Under the pieces are notes generated by a model, which worked only from the letters and a program-made list of their open reading frames with translations, did not search any database and was not told the origin of the DNA. This document shows, in pieces, positions 24,519-36,073 of a DNA stretch of 64,000 nucleotides. Position 1 is the stretch's first letter. Each line of letters starts with the position of its first letter. The stretch lies in contig NZ_CP013141.1 in the NCBI RefSeq assembly GCF_001442535.1, forward strand, positions 815,907-879,906. Direction: 5' to 3'. The stretch comes from Lysobacter antibioticus. GTDB lineage: Bacteria > Pseudomonadota > Gammaproteobacteria > Xanthomonadales > Xanthomonadaceae. A program made the position numbers and the translations under genes.

Positions 24519-25202
24519 TCAGGTCGGCACCGACGACCAGGTGTCGGTCGAGGGCAACTGCGCCTGACCGCCCGGTCGCGACTGCGACACCACCTGCATG
24601 CTCGCGCTCAGCCACAGGAACAGTTCGCGGAACTGCAGGCCCTGCAGGCGCTTCACGCCGGCCGCGCCCTTGCTGCTGAACTGGGCCATGGCCTTGTCCT
24701 GCGAGCCTTCGCCGACCGCGATCGGAAAGATCGCGACCTTGTTGGCCTGCTCGGCGTCGCGCGCATGCTTGGCCGCGGTTTCCCAGGCGTCGGTCGGCGA
24801 ACCGTCCGACATCAGGAACAGCCACGGCCGGGTGTAGGCGATGCCGGCCTGCTTGAAGCGCTGCTTTTCGTTTTCGACTTCGGCCAGAGCCAGTTCGATG
24901 GCGCGGCCGGTCGGCGTGGTGCCTTCGGCTTCCAGGGTCGGCGCGGTGAAATCCATCGCGTCGCACCAATCGCCGACCACCTCGGCGGTGTCGAAACCGC
25001 CGTAGCGCACGACCAGCACGCGCACGCGCTTGGCCGCGATCACGTCGGACTTCAGCTCTTGTTCGAGCAGCTTCAGGCCTTCGTTCAATTGCTGCACCGG
25101 CTCGCCGAGCATGCTGCCGGAGCAGTCGAGCACCAGCACCAGCGGGGTACGCTGCTCGGTGTTGTCGACCAGGGCTACATCGGGGATGACGGGCTGATTC
25201 AT
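24519..25202 (-). CDS. TerY-like von Willebrand factor A domain protein
   Basis: A 227-residue vWA protein. The metal-ion-dependent adhesion site is complete: LVLDCSGSM (D-x-S-x-S), the threonine in GTTPTGRAI, and the aspartate in LFLMSDGSPTD. This is the TerY type, the first member of TerY-P triads. AAGGAA lies 8 bases before ATG 25202, which decides the start over the longer frame. It is the first gene of the four-gene minus-strand operon and overlaps nothing upstream. It probably acts as the target-binding or phosphorylated part of the triad (inference from the family). Confidence 0.9.
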   Translation of the reverse strand: MNQPVIPDVALVDNTEQRTPLVLVLDCSGSMLGEPVQQLNEGLKLLEQELKSDVIAAKRVRVLVVRYGGFDTAEVVGDWCDAMDFTAPTLEAEGTTPTGRAIELALAEVENEKQRFKQAGIAYTRPWLFLMSDGSPTDAWETAAKHARDAEQANKVAIFPIAVGEGSQDKAMAQFSSKGAAGVKRLQGLQFRELFLWLSASMQVVSQSRPGGQAQLPSTDTWSSVPT

Positions 25203-25408
25203 GGCATTCCTTTGCTGCTTGGATACGAAGGCCGAGTATAGCCACGAGCCGGGGTGGTCGGCGCGGGCCCAGGTCGCGCCGCGCCACATCGGACTGCAAA
25301 CGCCTGCTAACAGGCCCTATGCGGCGGATACGGCAGCGATCATCCGGCCTGCGTGGCGTCCATTCGCCGGGCCTAGGCGCGGCCCCGCTCCGGCGCGATA
25401 CTCGGGCC

Positions 25409-26533
25409 ATGACCGAGCCCGCCGCCCACGTCGCCGCCGCTGCCGATCTCGCCCCGCAGGCGCTCAGCCACGCCACCGCCCTGCCCGCGCGCTATTACGT
25501 CGAGCCGGCCATGGCCGCGCGCGACCGCGGCACCATCTTCGACCCCGCCTGGCAGTTGATCGCCCATGTTTGCCAGTTGCGCGACGCCGGCGACCACGTC
25601 GTCGCCGACTTCGCCGGCCTGCCGGTGATCGCGGTACGCGGCGCCGACGGCGAGATCCGCGTCTTCCACAATGTCTGCCGGCATCGGGCCGGGCCCATCG
25701 CGAGTTGCGACGGCCTGGCTGCGCGTTCGCTGCGCTGCCGCTATCACGGTTGGACCTACGGCCTCGACGGCGTGCTGCGCTCGGCGCCGGAGATGGCGCA
25801 GGCGCCCGACTTCGATCCGGCGCAGATTCGCCTGCCGCAGTTGCAGGTGCGGGTCTGGCAGGGGCTGGTGTTCGCCGCTTCGAATCCCCGCCTCGACTTC
25901 GACGAAGTCGTCGCCGGCATCGATGCGCGCATCGGCACCGAACGCGGGCTCGAACATTACCGCCACCATCACCGGGTCGGTTACGACGTCGCCTGCAACT
26001 GGAAGGTCTACGTCGACAACTACCTCGAGGGCTACCACGTCCCGCACATCCATCCCGGCCTCAACCGTCTGCTGGATTACCGCAGTTACATCACCGAGAC
26101 CGCGCGCTGGTATTCCTACCAATGGAGCCCGGTGGAAAGCGGCGACGGTCTGTACGGCAGCGGCGACGCGCTGTACTACTGGCTGTGGCCGAACACCATG
26201 CTCAACATCCTGCCGGGGCGCCTGCAGACCAACCGGGTGGTGCCGATCGGCGTCGACCGCTGCCGGGTCGAGTTCGATTTCTACTACACGCCCGACGACT
26301 CGCTCGAGGCGCGCACGCGGCGCGAGGCCGACCTGGAATTCAGCGACGAAGTGCAGTTGGAAGACCTGACCATCTGCGCCGACGTGCAACGCGGGCTCGC
26401 CTCGGGCTCGTACGTCGCAGGGCGCTTGAACCCCTTGCGCGAAAACGCCGTGCATCATTTCCAGGAGTTGTTGCGCGACGCCTATCGCGACGCCGGCCCG
26501 GCCGCGATTGCCGCGACACTGGTGGAGCGCTAG
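25409..26533 (+). CDS. Rieske-type aromatic-ring or quaternary-amine oxygenase, large subunit
   Basis: A 374-residue oxygenase component. The Rieske [2Fe-2S] ligands are CRHRAGP and CRYHGW. The mononuclear iron site is GYHVPHIHPGL with a later aspartate. The order and length fit the alpha subunits of the choline monooxygenase/GbcA and carnitine oxygenase groups as well as small aromatic dioxygenases. No reductase gene is adjacent, so electron supply comes from elsewhere. The start at 25409 lies where the N-terminal helix begins. The APC permease starts 4 bp after the stop, suggesting that it imports the substrate or the product. The true substrate is unknown. Confidence 0.88.
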   Translation: MTEPAAHVAAAADLAPQALSHATALPARYYVEPAMAARDRGTIFDPAWQLIAHVCQLRDAGDHVVADFAGLPVIAVRGADGEIRVFHNVCRHRAGPIASCDGLAARSLRCRYHGWTYGLDGVLRSAPEMAQAPDFDPAQIRLPQLQVRVWQGLVFAASNPRLDFDEVVAGIDARIGTERGLEHYRHHHRVGYDVACNWKVYVDNYLEGYHVPHIHPGLNRLLDYRSYITETARWYSYQWSPVESGDGLYGSGDALYYWLWPNTMLNILPGRLQTNRVVPIGVDRCRVEFDFYYTPDDSLEARTRREADLEFSDEVQLEDLTICADVQRGLASGSYVAGRLNPLRENAVHHFQELLRDAYRDAGPAAIAATLVER

Positions 26534-26537
26534 CCGC

Positions 26538-27815
26538 TTGCACACCACGCCCGCGAGCGCACGCCCGCTGGGCCTGTGGACCGCGACGGCGCTGGTCGTC
26601 GGCAGCATGATCGGCAGCGGCGTGTTCCTGTTGCCGGCGGCGCTGGCCCCTTACGGCGGCGCCAGCCTGATCGGTTGGGCGATCACCTTGTGCGGGGCCT
26701 TGTTGCTTGCCTTGACCTTCGCCCGCATGGCGATGCGCTGGCCGCACAGCGGCGGGCCCTACACTTATGCGCATCGCGCCTTCGGCGACACGGTCGGCTT
26801 CGTCGTCGCCTGGAGTTACTGGATCTCGATCTGGTGCGCCAACGCCGCCATCGCGGTGGCCTTCGCCGGCAGCCTCGGCGCGATTTCGCCGCAGCTGACC
26901 GCGACGCCCGCGCGCGCCGCGGCCTGTGCGCTGGCGGCGCTGTGGATCTGCGCCGGCGTGAACCTGGCCGGGGTACGCGAAGCTGGCCGCATGCAGCTCG
27001 TCACCACCGCCCTGAAATTGTTGCCGCTGTTGCTGTTCGGCGCGGTCGCGCTGTGGTGGCTCGATCCCGGCACGGCGTTTCGCCCGTTCAATCCCGGCGG
27101 TTCACTGCCGCAGGTGGCCAATGCGACCGCGGCGCTGACCCTGTGGGCGCTGCTCGGCCTGGAAGCGGCGACCGTGCCGGCCGACGCCATCGCCGACCCC
27201 GAACGCAACGTGCCGCGCGCGACCGTGATCGGCACCTTGCTCGCCGGCATCGCCACCATCCTCGCTTGCACCGTGGTGCTCGGCCTGGTGCCGGCCGAAA
27301 CGCTGCGCCAGTCGCAATCGCCGATGGCCGATGCCGCGGCCTCGATCTGGGGCCCGGCGGCCGGCCTCGCCCTCGCCTCGGTCTCGGCAGTGTCCTGCTT
27401 CGGCGCACTCAACGGTTGGACCTTGTTGTCGGGACAACTGCCGCTGGCGGCCGCGCGCGACCGGGTGTTTCCGGCGTTCTTCGCCCGCGTCGATGCGCGC
27501 GGCACGCCCAGGCTAGGCATCGTGATCGGCGCCGCCCTGGCCAGTGCCCTGGTGCTGTCGAACTACAGCCACTCGCTGGTGCAGGTATTCACTTTCTCGA
27601 TCCTGCTGTCGACCGCCGCGACCTTGCTGCCCTACCTCGCCGGCAGCGCCGCATGGCTGCTGCGCGGCGAGGGCCGCAGCCGCATCGTCGCCGGCTTCGC
27701 CCTCGCCTTCAGCCTGTACGCGTTGTGGGGCATCGGCGCCGAGGCCTTGTCGTGGGGCGCGGTACTGGTCGCGGCCGGCCTGCCGGTGCATCTGCTGTTG
27801 CGTTGGCGACGCTGA
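26538..27815 (+). CDS. APC-family amino-acid/amine permease
   Basis: A 425-residue inner-membrane transporter with about twelve helices. The first helix has the APC-superfamily break GSMIGSGVFLLP. Helix 6 carries TLWALLGLEAATVPAD, and PERNVPRATVIGTL follows as in YjeH-type permeases. The start is most likely the TTG at 26538, 4 bp after the Rieske stop and preceded by GGAGCG. An alternative start at 26508 would overlap the Rieske gene. The close spacing shows co-transcription with the oxygenase, so it probably imports an amino acid or quaternary amine used there. Confidence 0.85.
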   Translation: MHTTPASARPLGLWTATALVVGSMIGSGVFLLPAALAPYGGASLIGWAITLCGALLLALTFARMAMRWPHSGGPYTYAHRAFGDTVGFVVAWSYWISIWCANAAIAVAFAGSLGAISPQLTATPARAAACALAALWICAGVNLAGVREAGRMQLVTTALKLLPLLLFGAVALWWLDPGTAFRPFNPGGSLPQVANATAALTLWALLGLEAATVPADAIADPERNVPRATVIGTLLAGIATILACTVVLGLVPAETLRQSQSPMADAAASIWGPAAGLALASVSAVSCFGALNGWTLLSGQLPLAAARDRVFPAFFARVDARGTPRLGIVIGAALASALVLSNYSHSLVQVFTFSILLSTAATLLPYLAGSAAWLLRGEGRSRIVAGFALAFSLYALWGIGAEALSWGAVLVAAGLPVHLLLRWRR

Positions 27816-27973
27816 GCAGCACCCACTGCACCACCCACTGAGCAGCGCGCAATGAGCGCTGGCGCACAAGTCGGCGCATCGCCGCGGTGACGGTAACCGC
27901 GATGCCACGTTGCACGAGCAGGCTGGGAGATCGGCTGCCCACCGATTCCCCCGAACGACTGCACGGACTCCCC

Positions 27974-30055
27974 ATGACCGACCATCAACGCCGCGATTTC
28001 CTGCGCAGCGCCGCCGGCGCCACCGCCGCCGGACTCGCCCTCAACCTGTTCCCGCCGAGCATCCAGAAAGCGCTGGCAATCCCCGCCGCGCGCGTCACCG
28101 GCACGATCCACGACGTCAAGCACGTGGTGATCCTGATGCAGGAAAACCGCTCCTTCGATCATTACTTCGGGGCGATGCGCGGCGTGCGCGGCTTCGGCGA
28201 CCGCTTTCCGATTCCGCTGCCGAGCGGAAAACCGGTGTGGCACCAGCAGACCGCGCAAGGCCGCGAGATCCAGCCCTATCACCTCGACACCACGACTACG
28301 AGCGCGCAGCGCATCGGCGGCACGCCGCACACCTGGCCCGATTCGCAGGCGGCCTGGAACAACGGCCTGATGGACCGCTGGCTGCCGGCCAAGACCGAAC
28401 GCTCGCTCGGTCATTACCGCCAGGCCGATATTCCGTTCCAGTACGCGCTCGCCAATGCCTTCACCCTGTGCGATGCCTACCACTGCTCGCAGCAGACCGG
28501 TACCAACCCGAACCGCCTGTTCCACTGGACCGGCACCAACAACCCGGCCGCCGATCGCGGCGGCCCTGCGATCGTCAACACCTTCGACGACTACGGCCCG
28601 GCCAACGAAGGTTATTGGTGGACGACGTATCCCGAACGTCTGGAACAGGCCGGGGTGAGTTGGAAGCTGTACCAGGACATGGACGACAACTTCACCGACA
28701 ACCCGCTCGAAGGCTTCCGTCAGTTCCGCGCCGCCCTGCCGGGTTCGGCCTTGGCCGAAAAAGCGCTCAAGACCTGGACCCTGGACGACCTCGCCGCCGA
28801 CGTGCGCAGCGGCCGCCTGCCGCAGGTGTCGTGGCTGGTCGCGCCGGCGAAATACTCCGAGCATCCGTGCCCGTCGGCGCCGATCTGGGGCGCGGACTAC
28901 ACCGCGCGCGTGCTCGATGCCCTGACCGCCGATCCCGAGGTCTGGGCGCGCACGGTGCTGATCGTCAACTTCGACGAGAACGACGGCTTCTTCGACCACA
29001 TCCCGCCGCCAGCGCCGCCTTCGCTCGACGGCCAGGGCGCTTACCTCGGCGGTTCCACCGTCGACCTGCGCGGCGAACACCACCGCGCGCGCTCGGGTCC
29101 CTCGCACGGCACGTCGAACGACCCACCGATCTACTACGACCGCCCCTACGGCCTCGGCCCGCGCGTCCCGACCTATGTGATCTCGCCGTGGAGCCGCGGC
29201 GGCTGGATCAATTCGCAGGTGTTCGACCACACCTCGGTGATCCGCTTCCTCGAACGCCGCTTCGGCGTCATGGAACCCAACATCAGCCCATGGCGGCGCG
29301 CGGTCTGCGGCGACCTCACCAGCGCGTTCAATTTCGTCGACCCCAACCGCGAACCGATCCCGAACTTGCCCGACACCAGCAACGCCGACCGCATCGTCGC
29401 CGAACAAAGCCGCTTGCCGGCGCCGAAGCCGCCGACGGTGGCAAGCGCGGCGCAGCAGGAACGCGGCATCAAACCTTCGCGCGCCCTGCCTTACGACCTG
29501 CAGGTCGGCGAACGCATCGATGCCGGTGCTCGGCGTGTGCGCCTGCACTTCGGCAACACCGGCCGCGTCGCCGCGGTGTTCCATGTCTACGACCTGCTCG
29601 ACCCCAACGCGATCCCGCGTCGCTACACCGTCGACCCCGGCAAGTCCCTGCACGGCGAATGGGCGCTCAGGAGCGACGGCGCGCGCGCCTATGCCTTGCA
29701 GGTGTTCGCGCCGAACGGCTTCTTCCGCGAGTTCCGCGGCTCGTTGAACGGCGCCAACCCCTCGGCGACCACCGTGCCGGACCTGCGCCTGCGTCGCCGC
29801 AAACTGATCCTGGCCTTGCGCAACACCACCCATAAGCCGGTGCGGCTGAGCATCGCCGATCAGTACGGCTTGTACGAAGCGCGATTGGAGCGGCTGGGCC
29901 CGGGCACCACCCGTCAGCGGCCGATCCGCCTCGACGAAAGCCACCAGTGGTACGACTTCGTGCTCACCGACGCCAACGACCCGGAGTACTACCGCCGCCT
30001 CGCCGGCCGCATCGAAACCGGCGCGCACGGCATCACCGATCCGGGTTTGATCTGA
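27974..30055 (+). CDS. Secreted phospholipase C (phosphoesterase superfamily), Tat-exported
   Basis: A 693-residue enzyme with a twin-arginine signal (QRRDFLRSAAG, residues 5-15). The PLC/AcpA-type core shows VVILMQENRSFDHYFG, the metal-site segment TGTNPNRLFHWTGTNN, LIVNFDENDGFFDH and the C-terminal PTYVISPWSRGG with FDHTSVIRFLERRF. Two DUF756-like beta domains follow (about residues 480-690), as in bacterial non-haemolytic phosphocholine-specific PLC. It therefore probably cleaves phospholipid head groups outside the cell. A longer upstream frame from 27887 has no support. The gene is 158 bp after the permease, so it is likely a separate unit. Confidence 0.92.
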   Translation: MTDHQRRDFLRSAAGATAAGLALNLFPPSIQKALAIPAARVTGTIHDVKHVVILMQENRSFDHYFGAMRGVRGFGDRFPIPLPSGKPVWHQQTAQGREIQPYHLDTTTTSAQRIGGTPHTWPDSQAAWNNGLMDRWLPAKTERSLGHYRQADIPFQYALANAFTLCDAYHCSQQTGTNPNRLFHWTGTNNPAADRGGPAIVNTFDDYGPANEGYWWTTYPERLEQAGVSWKLYQDMDDNFTDNPLEGFRQFRAALPGSALAEKALKTWTLDDLAADVRSGRLPQVSWLVAPAKYSEHPCPSAPIWGADYTARVLDALTADPEVWARTVLIVNFDENDGFFDHIPPPAPPSLDGQGAYLGGSTVDLRGEHHRARSGPSHGTSNDPPIYYDRPYGLGPRVPTYVISPWSRGGWINSQVFDHTSVIRFLERRFGVMEPNISPWRRAVCGDLTSAFNFVDPNREPIPNLPDTSNADRIVAEQSRLPAPKPPTVASAAQQERGIKPSRALPYDLQVGERIDAGARRVRLHFGNTGRVAAVFHVYDLLDPNAIPRRYTVDPGKSLHGEWALRSDGARAYALQVFAPNGFFREFRGSLNGANPSATTVPDLRLRRRKLILALRNTTHKPVRLSIADQYGLYEARLERLGPGTTRQRPIRLDESHQWYDFVLTDANDPEYYRRLAGRIETGAHGITDPGLI

Positions 30056-30249
30056 GTTCGGATCGAGTAATCAGTTGGGCGAATACATCGTCGCCGGCCG
30101 CGCCGGCGGCGATGCGGGGCCTTCGGTGTCGGCCGTAGATAAACGATAGAGGCACGGCAGCGCTGCAATCGCACTAACCGGATCAACAAACCTACCTACC
30201 GGATTCCCCCCTTTGCAAAAGGGGGGAACAGCTCTGGCGATGAGCAGCC

Positions 30250-31485
30250 TCAGAGCGACTCTTGCGGCTCCACCGCCGCGGCCTCGTCGCCGCGGCTCGG
30301 GCACGCGGTCTTGGAAACGCGCGCCTCCCACTGCCAGAACACCCAGGCGATCGCGGTCAGCGCCGAAGCCGCGACCGCCAACGACACCGCGCTGGCGCTG
30401 ATCAGCGGCGACAACACGCCGGCCATGATCGCGTTGACCACCAGGCCGGAGAACGCCTGCAAGGACGAAGCCGAGCCGCGCTGGCGCGGGTACATGTCGA
30501 GGATCGACAGGGTCACGATCGGGAACACCAGGGCGATGCCGAACGCCGACACGCACATCGGCAACACCGCCCATGGGATCTGCGGATCGTCGGTCCACAG
30601 GTTGTAGCCCAGGTTCATCGCCACGCCGACGAAGGAAAATACGAAGCCCCAGCGCACCAGACGGTCGCCGCTGATCTTGCCGGCCGAGCGCCCCGACACG
30701 AACGAGCCCAGCACCATGCCGCCGATGGTCGGCACGAAGAACCAGCCGAACTGGCGTTCGTTGAGCTTGAGGATGTCGAGCACGAACGCCGGCGCCGAGG
30801 CGATGTACAAGAACAACGCGGCGAAGTTGAACGCGCCGGTCGCGGTCAGGCGCTGGAAGCGCGGGTTGAGGAAGATCGCGAAGTAATCGCGCAGCAGGCG
30901 CTTGGGCTTCAACGGCAGGCGCGCCTGCGGCGGATGCGTTTCCGGCAGCAGGAAGACGGTCGAGCCCAGCAACAGCAGCGAAAAGCCGACCAGGAACCAG
31001 AAGATCGCCGGCCAATGCGCCCAGCCGAGGATCCAACCGCCGATGATCGGCGCGATCGCCGGCGCCACGCCGAAGATCATCGTCACCTGGCTCATCAGGC
31101 GCTGAGCATCGTCGCCATGCAGCACGTCGCGGATCACCGCGCGGCCGACGATCAGTCCGACACCTGCCGAGAGCCCCTGCACCGCGCGGAAGAACAGCAA
31201 GGTCGACAGATCCGTCGACAGCGCGCAGCCGACCGAGGCCAGCGTGAACACGCTGAGCCCGCCGATGATCACGCGGCGGCGCCCGATCGTGTCCGACAAG
31301 GGCCCGTGGACGATGCTCATCAAGGCATAGGCGATCAGATAGACGCTGATGGTCTGCTGCATCGCCAGCTTGTCGGCGCCCAGCTCGGCGCCCATGACCG
31401 GGAACGCCGGGAAGATCGTGTCGATCGAGAACGGCCCGAACATCGCCAGGCCGCCGAGCAGCAAGGCCAGCCGGCGGATCGACAA
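30250..31485 (-). CDS. Bcr/CflA-type multidrug MFS transporter
   Basis: A 411-residue major facilitator with twelve predicted helices. Motif A is GPLSDTIGRRRVIIGG and the Bcr/CflA-specific VGRAVIRDVLHGDDAQRLMS is present. A second motif FVSGRSAGKI sits between helices 6 and 7. Such exporters remove drugs such as bicyclomycin, or cysteine. The start at 31485 is a TTG in front of SIRRLALLL. A stop codon lies upstream in frame and no ATG precedes helix 1, so the N-terminus is less certain (Met15 is an alternative). It lies 78 bp after the VOC gene and may be in one unit with it. Confidence 0.88.
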   Translation of the reverse strand: MSIRRLALLLGGLAMFGPFSIDTIFPAFPVMGAELGADKLAMQQTISVYLIAYALMSIVHGPLSDTIGRRRVIIGGLSVFTLASVGCALSTDLSTLLFFRAVQGLSAGVGLIVGRAVIRDVLHGDDAQRLMSQVTMIFGVAPAIAPIIGGWILGWAHWPAIFWFLVGFSLLLLGSTVFLLPETHPPQARLPLKPKRLLRDYFAIFLNPRFQRLTATGAFNFAALFLYIASAPAFVLDILKLNERQFGWFFVPTIGGMVLGSFVSGRSAGKISGDRLVRWGFVFSFVGVAMNLGYNLWTDDPQIPWAVLPMCVSAFGIALVFPIVTLSILDMYPRQRGSASSLQAFSGLVVNAIMAGVLSPLISASAVSLAVAASALTAIAWVFWQWEARVSKTACPSRGDEAAAVEPQESL

Positions 31486-31563
31486 GGTCTTGGTGGCCGG
31501 AGCAGGATCGGGTGCGGAGGTATTAATCGGAGATCACCAATCGGAGAGCGTCGGCTCGGGGCG

Positions 31564-32019
31564 TCAGCTGGGAGCGTGGGAGGCGTGGGTATCGATCGGC
31601 ACCTCGTCGGGCGGGCCCTTGAGTTCGACCACATTGCCTTCGGGATCGAACAGGTATTGCGACGGCCCCTCGCCCTCGGCGCCGTAGCGCGAGCCGAAAT
31701 CGCCGATGCGCACGCCGTGCGCCTCCAGGTGGGCGACGATGGCCTCGCGGTCGAAGGGCTCGGCGCGCAAGCACAGGTGGTCCATGTTGCGGGCCTCGGC
31801 CCCGGCCGGCGCGCCGCCCATGCGGCCGAGCTTGCCGTCGACGTCGACCAAGTCGATCAGGGACAGGCCGGCGCGCAGTTGCACCAGGCCGATCGCGTCC
31901 TGGCGCCGTTCCAGCCGGCAACCCAGAACCTCGCAGTAGAAGGCGATCATCGCCTCGGTGTCGCGCACGCGCAGCACCACGTGATCGAGTTGCAGCAGTT
32001 GGAACGGGGGACGGTCCAT
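31564..32019 (-). CDS. VOC/glyoxalase-fold protein
   Basis: A 151-residue protein with the vicinal-oxygen-chelate fold. The first half starts LQLDHVVLRVRDTEAMIAFY (metal-type His at 12) and the second has NMDHLCLRAEPFD and YLFDPEGNVVELKGP with the Glu ligand. The four motifs match the glyoxalase/bleomycin-resistance family. The reaction is unknown. ATG 32019 is preceded by GGAG. The MFS exporter gene follows on the same strand, a combination often seen in detoxification pairs, but joint function is only inferred. Confidence 0.85.
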   Translation of the reverse strand: MDRPPFQLLQLDHVVLRVRDTEAMIAFYCEVLGCRLERRQDAIGLVQLRAGLSLIDLVDVDGKLGRMGGAPAGAEARNMDHLCLRAEPFDREAIVAHLEAHGVRIGDFGSRYGAEGEGPSQYLFDPEGNVVELKGPPDEVPIDTHASHAPS

Positions 32020-32171
32020 GCAGGAAGCTCCGGAAGGGACCGCGACCATGTTACGGCGAATCGGCCTTCCTGAACCGGGTCGCGGCGTCGAAACCCGGGA
32101 TGAAGCCGGCTCCCGCCAGCCCTGGCAACGTCGCCCCGAAGCCGCCGCTGCGGCTATAATCGCGGCTTGAA

Positions 32172-32428
32172 ACACCCGGTGGGAGAAGCGGCCCGGCCCC
32201 CCAGCCAGGCCCGCTGCCGAAGGCGCAACGCCCGTAATCGCTCAGGCCCCATACCGCCGCGTGTACAAAACTCTGGAGAGACCGCCTGCGTACGCTGAGA
32301 CAGCGGGGCAGAACCGGCGCCGAAGGGGCACGAAGCGAGCGCGGACAGGAGCGGCCCCCGGGCCATCCCTCCCCTAGCTGCCTGACCGCAGCACGCTTTT
32401 AAACTCTCAGGCAAAAGGACAGAGGGGC
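32172..32428 (+). ncRNA. Tandem glycine riboswitch
   Basis: Two glycine aptamers in series upstream of gcvP. Aptamer 1 (about 32178-32258) shows GGTGGGAGAAGC, the core GCTGCCGAAGGCGCAACG and CGCTCAGGC. Aptamer 2 (about 32270-32426) shows CTCTGGAGAGACCGC, GCGCCGAAGGGGCACG and ACTCTCAGGCAAAAGGACAG. These are the hallmark segments of the family. Glycine binding should switch on the cleavage system. A G+C-rich linker joins the two. It ends 44 bp before the chosen gcvP start. Confidence 0.93.
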
Positions 32429-32471
32429 GCCTCGCGTGCGGCACCGCACGCTGCCTTCGGACGCCCCTGCC

Positions 32472-35345
<2,874 letters not shown>

Positions 35346-35373
35346 GCCTCGGCTGGGTTGTGCTGAAGCAATA

Positions 35374-35403
35374 AAAAAGGCCCCGCGAATGCGGGGCCTT
35401 TTT
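35374..35403 (+). terminator. Bidirectional intrinsic terminator between gcvP and the convergent gene
   Basis: A 13-bp stem (AAAAAGGCCCCGC / GCGGGGCCTTTTT) with a GAAT loop. A and T flanks let it work both ways, serving gcvP on plus and the DUF2846-type gene on minus. Confidence 0.95.
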
Positions 35404-35455
35404 CATCCGGCCGGCAGTGGCTGCGGCGATGCCGCAGACCCGCCGCGCCTTGCGC

Positions 35456-36073
35456 TTACTTCGCCAGCTTGAGCTTGCCGGCGATTTCCTCGAACTCCGC
35501 AACCGTCGACGGCGACAGGTTCGGACGACCGGCCAGGATGCCGATCGTGATCGTGCCCTTCACGTAATAGGTTTCGCCGGCTTCGACTTCCATGTTGAGG
35601 ATGTCCTTGGCTTCCGAGTGCACGGTGTACTCGTGCGCGCCCGGCTCGACCGCGACGACGAAGTACTTGCCGCTGCGCAGCTTGCCCAGCTCGACCGCGC
35701 CTTCGCGCACTTTGTAGCCGACCGCGCCGCCGACGAACTTGGCCGGACGGAAGAACACGATCTGGCCCTTGCCGGCAGGCGGCGCGGCGATCAGGCCGCT
35801 GCTGGCCGCAGCCGGCTTCGCGCTTGCCGACGCAGTCGCGGCCGCGCTCGGCGCTGCCGCCGGTTCCGCCGTCGCGGCAGCGCTGCCTTCGACCGCGGGC
35901 GTGGTGCCGGCTTCGCTCTTGGCTTCCGCCGAAGCGCTCGCCTGGGCATTCGGAATCTGCTTGGCCGGATCGGAAGGCGTCTTGCCATTCCAGGCCAACG
36001 AACCGCCAGTGGCGAAGGCCGACACCGGCAGCAACAGAGCAATCAACAGGACACGCGACGACATCGACTTCAT
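35456..36073 (-). CDS. Exported DUF2846-like protein with low-complexity spacer
   Basis: A 205-residue exported protein: signal peptide (about residues 1-22), an Ala/Ser/Glu-rich low-complexity linker (about 40-100), then a C-terminal domain that reads GQIVFFRPAKFVGGAVGYKV and ends GETYYVKGTITIGILAGRP. This matches the DUF2846 fold, found in envelope proteins of unknown job. It overlaps the upstream gene by ATGA, so the two are made together. The linker probably spans the peptidoglycan or separates the domain from a partner (inference). Homologues vary in linker length. Confidence 0.78.
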   Translation of the reverse strand: MKSMSSRVLLIALLLPVSAFATGGSLAWNGKTPSDPAKQIPNAQASASAEAKSEAGTTPAVEGSAAATAEPAAAPSAAATASASAKPAAASSGLIAAPPAGKGQIVFFRPAKFVGGAVGYKVREGAVELGKLRSGKYFVVAVEPGAHEYTVHSEAKDILNMEVEAGETYYVKGTITIGILAGRPNLSPSTVAEFEEIAGKLKLAK

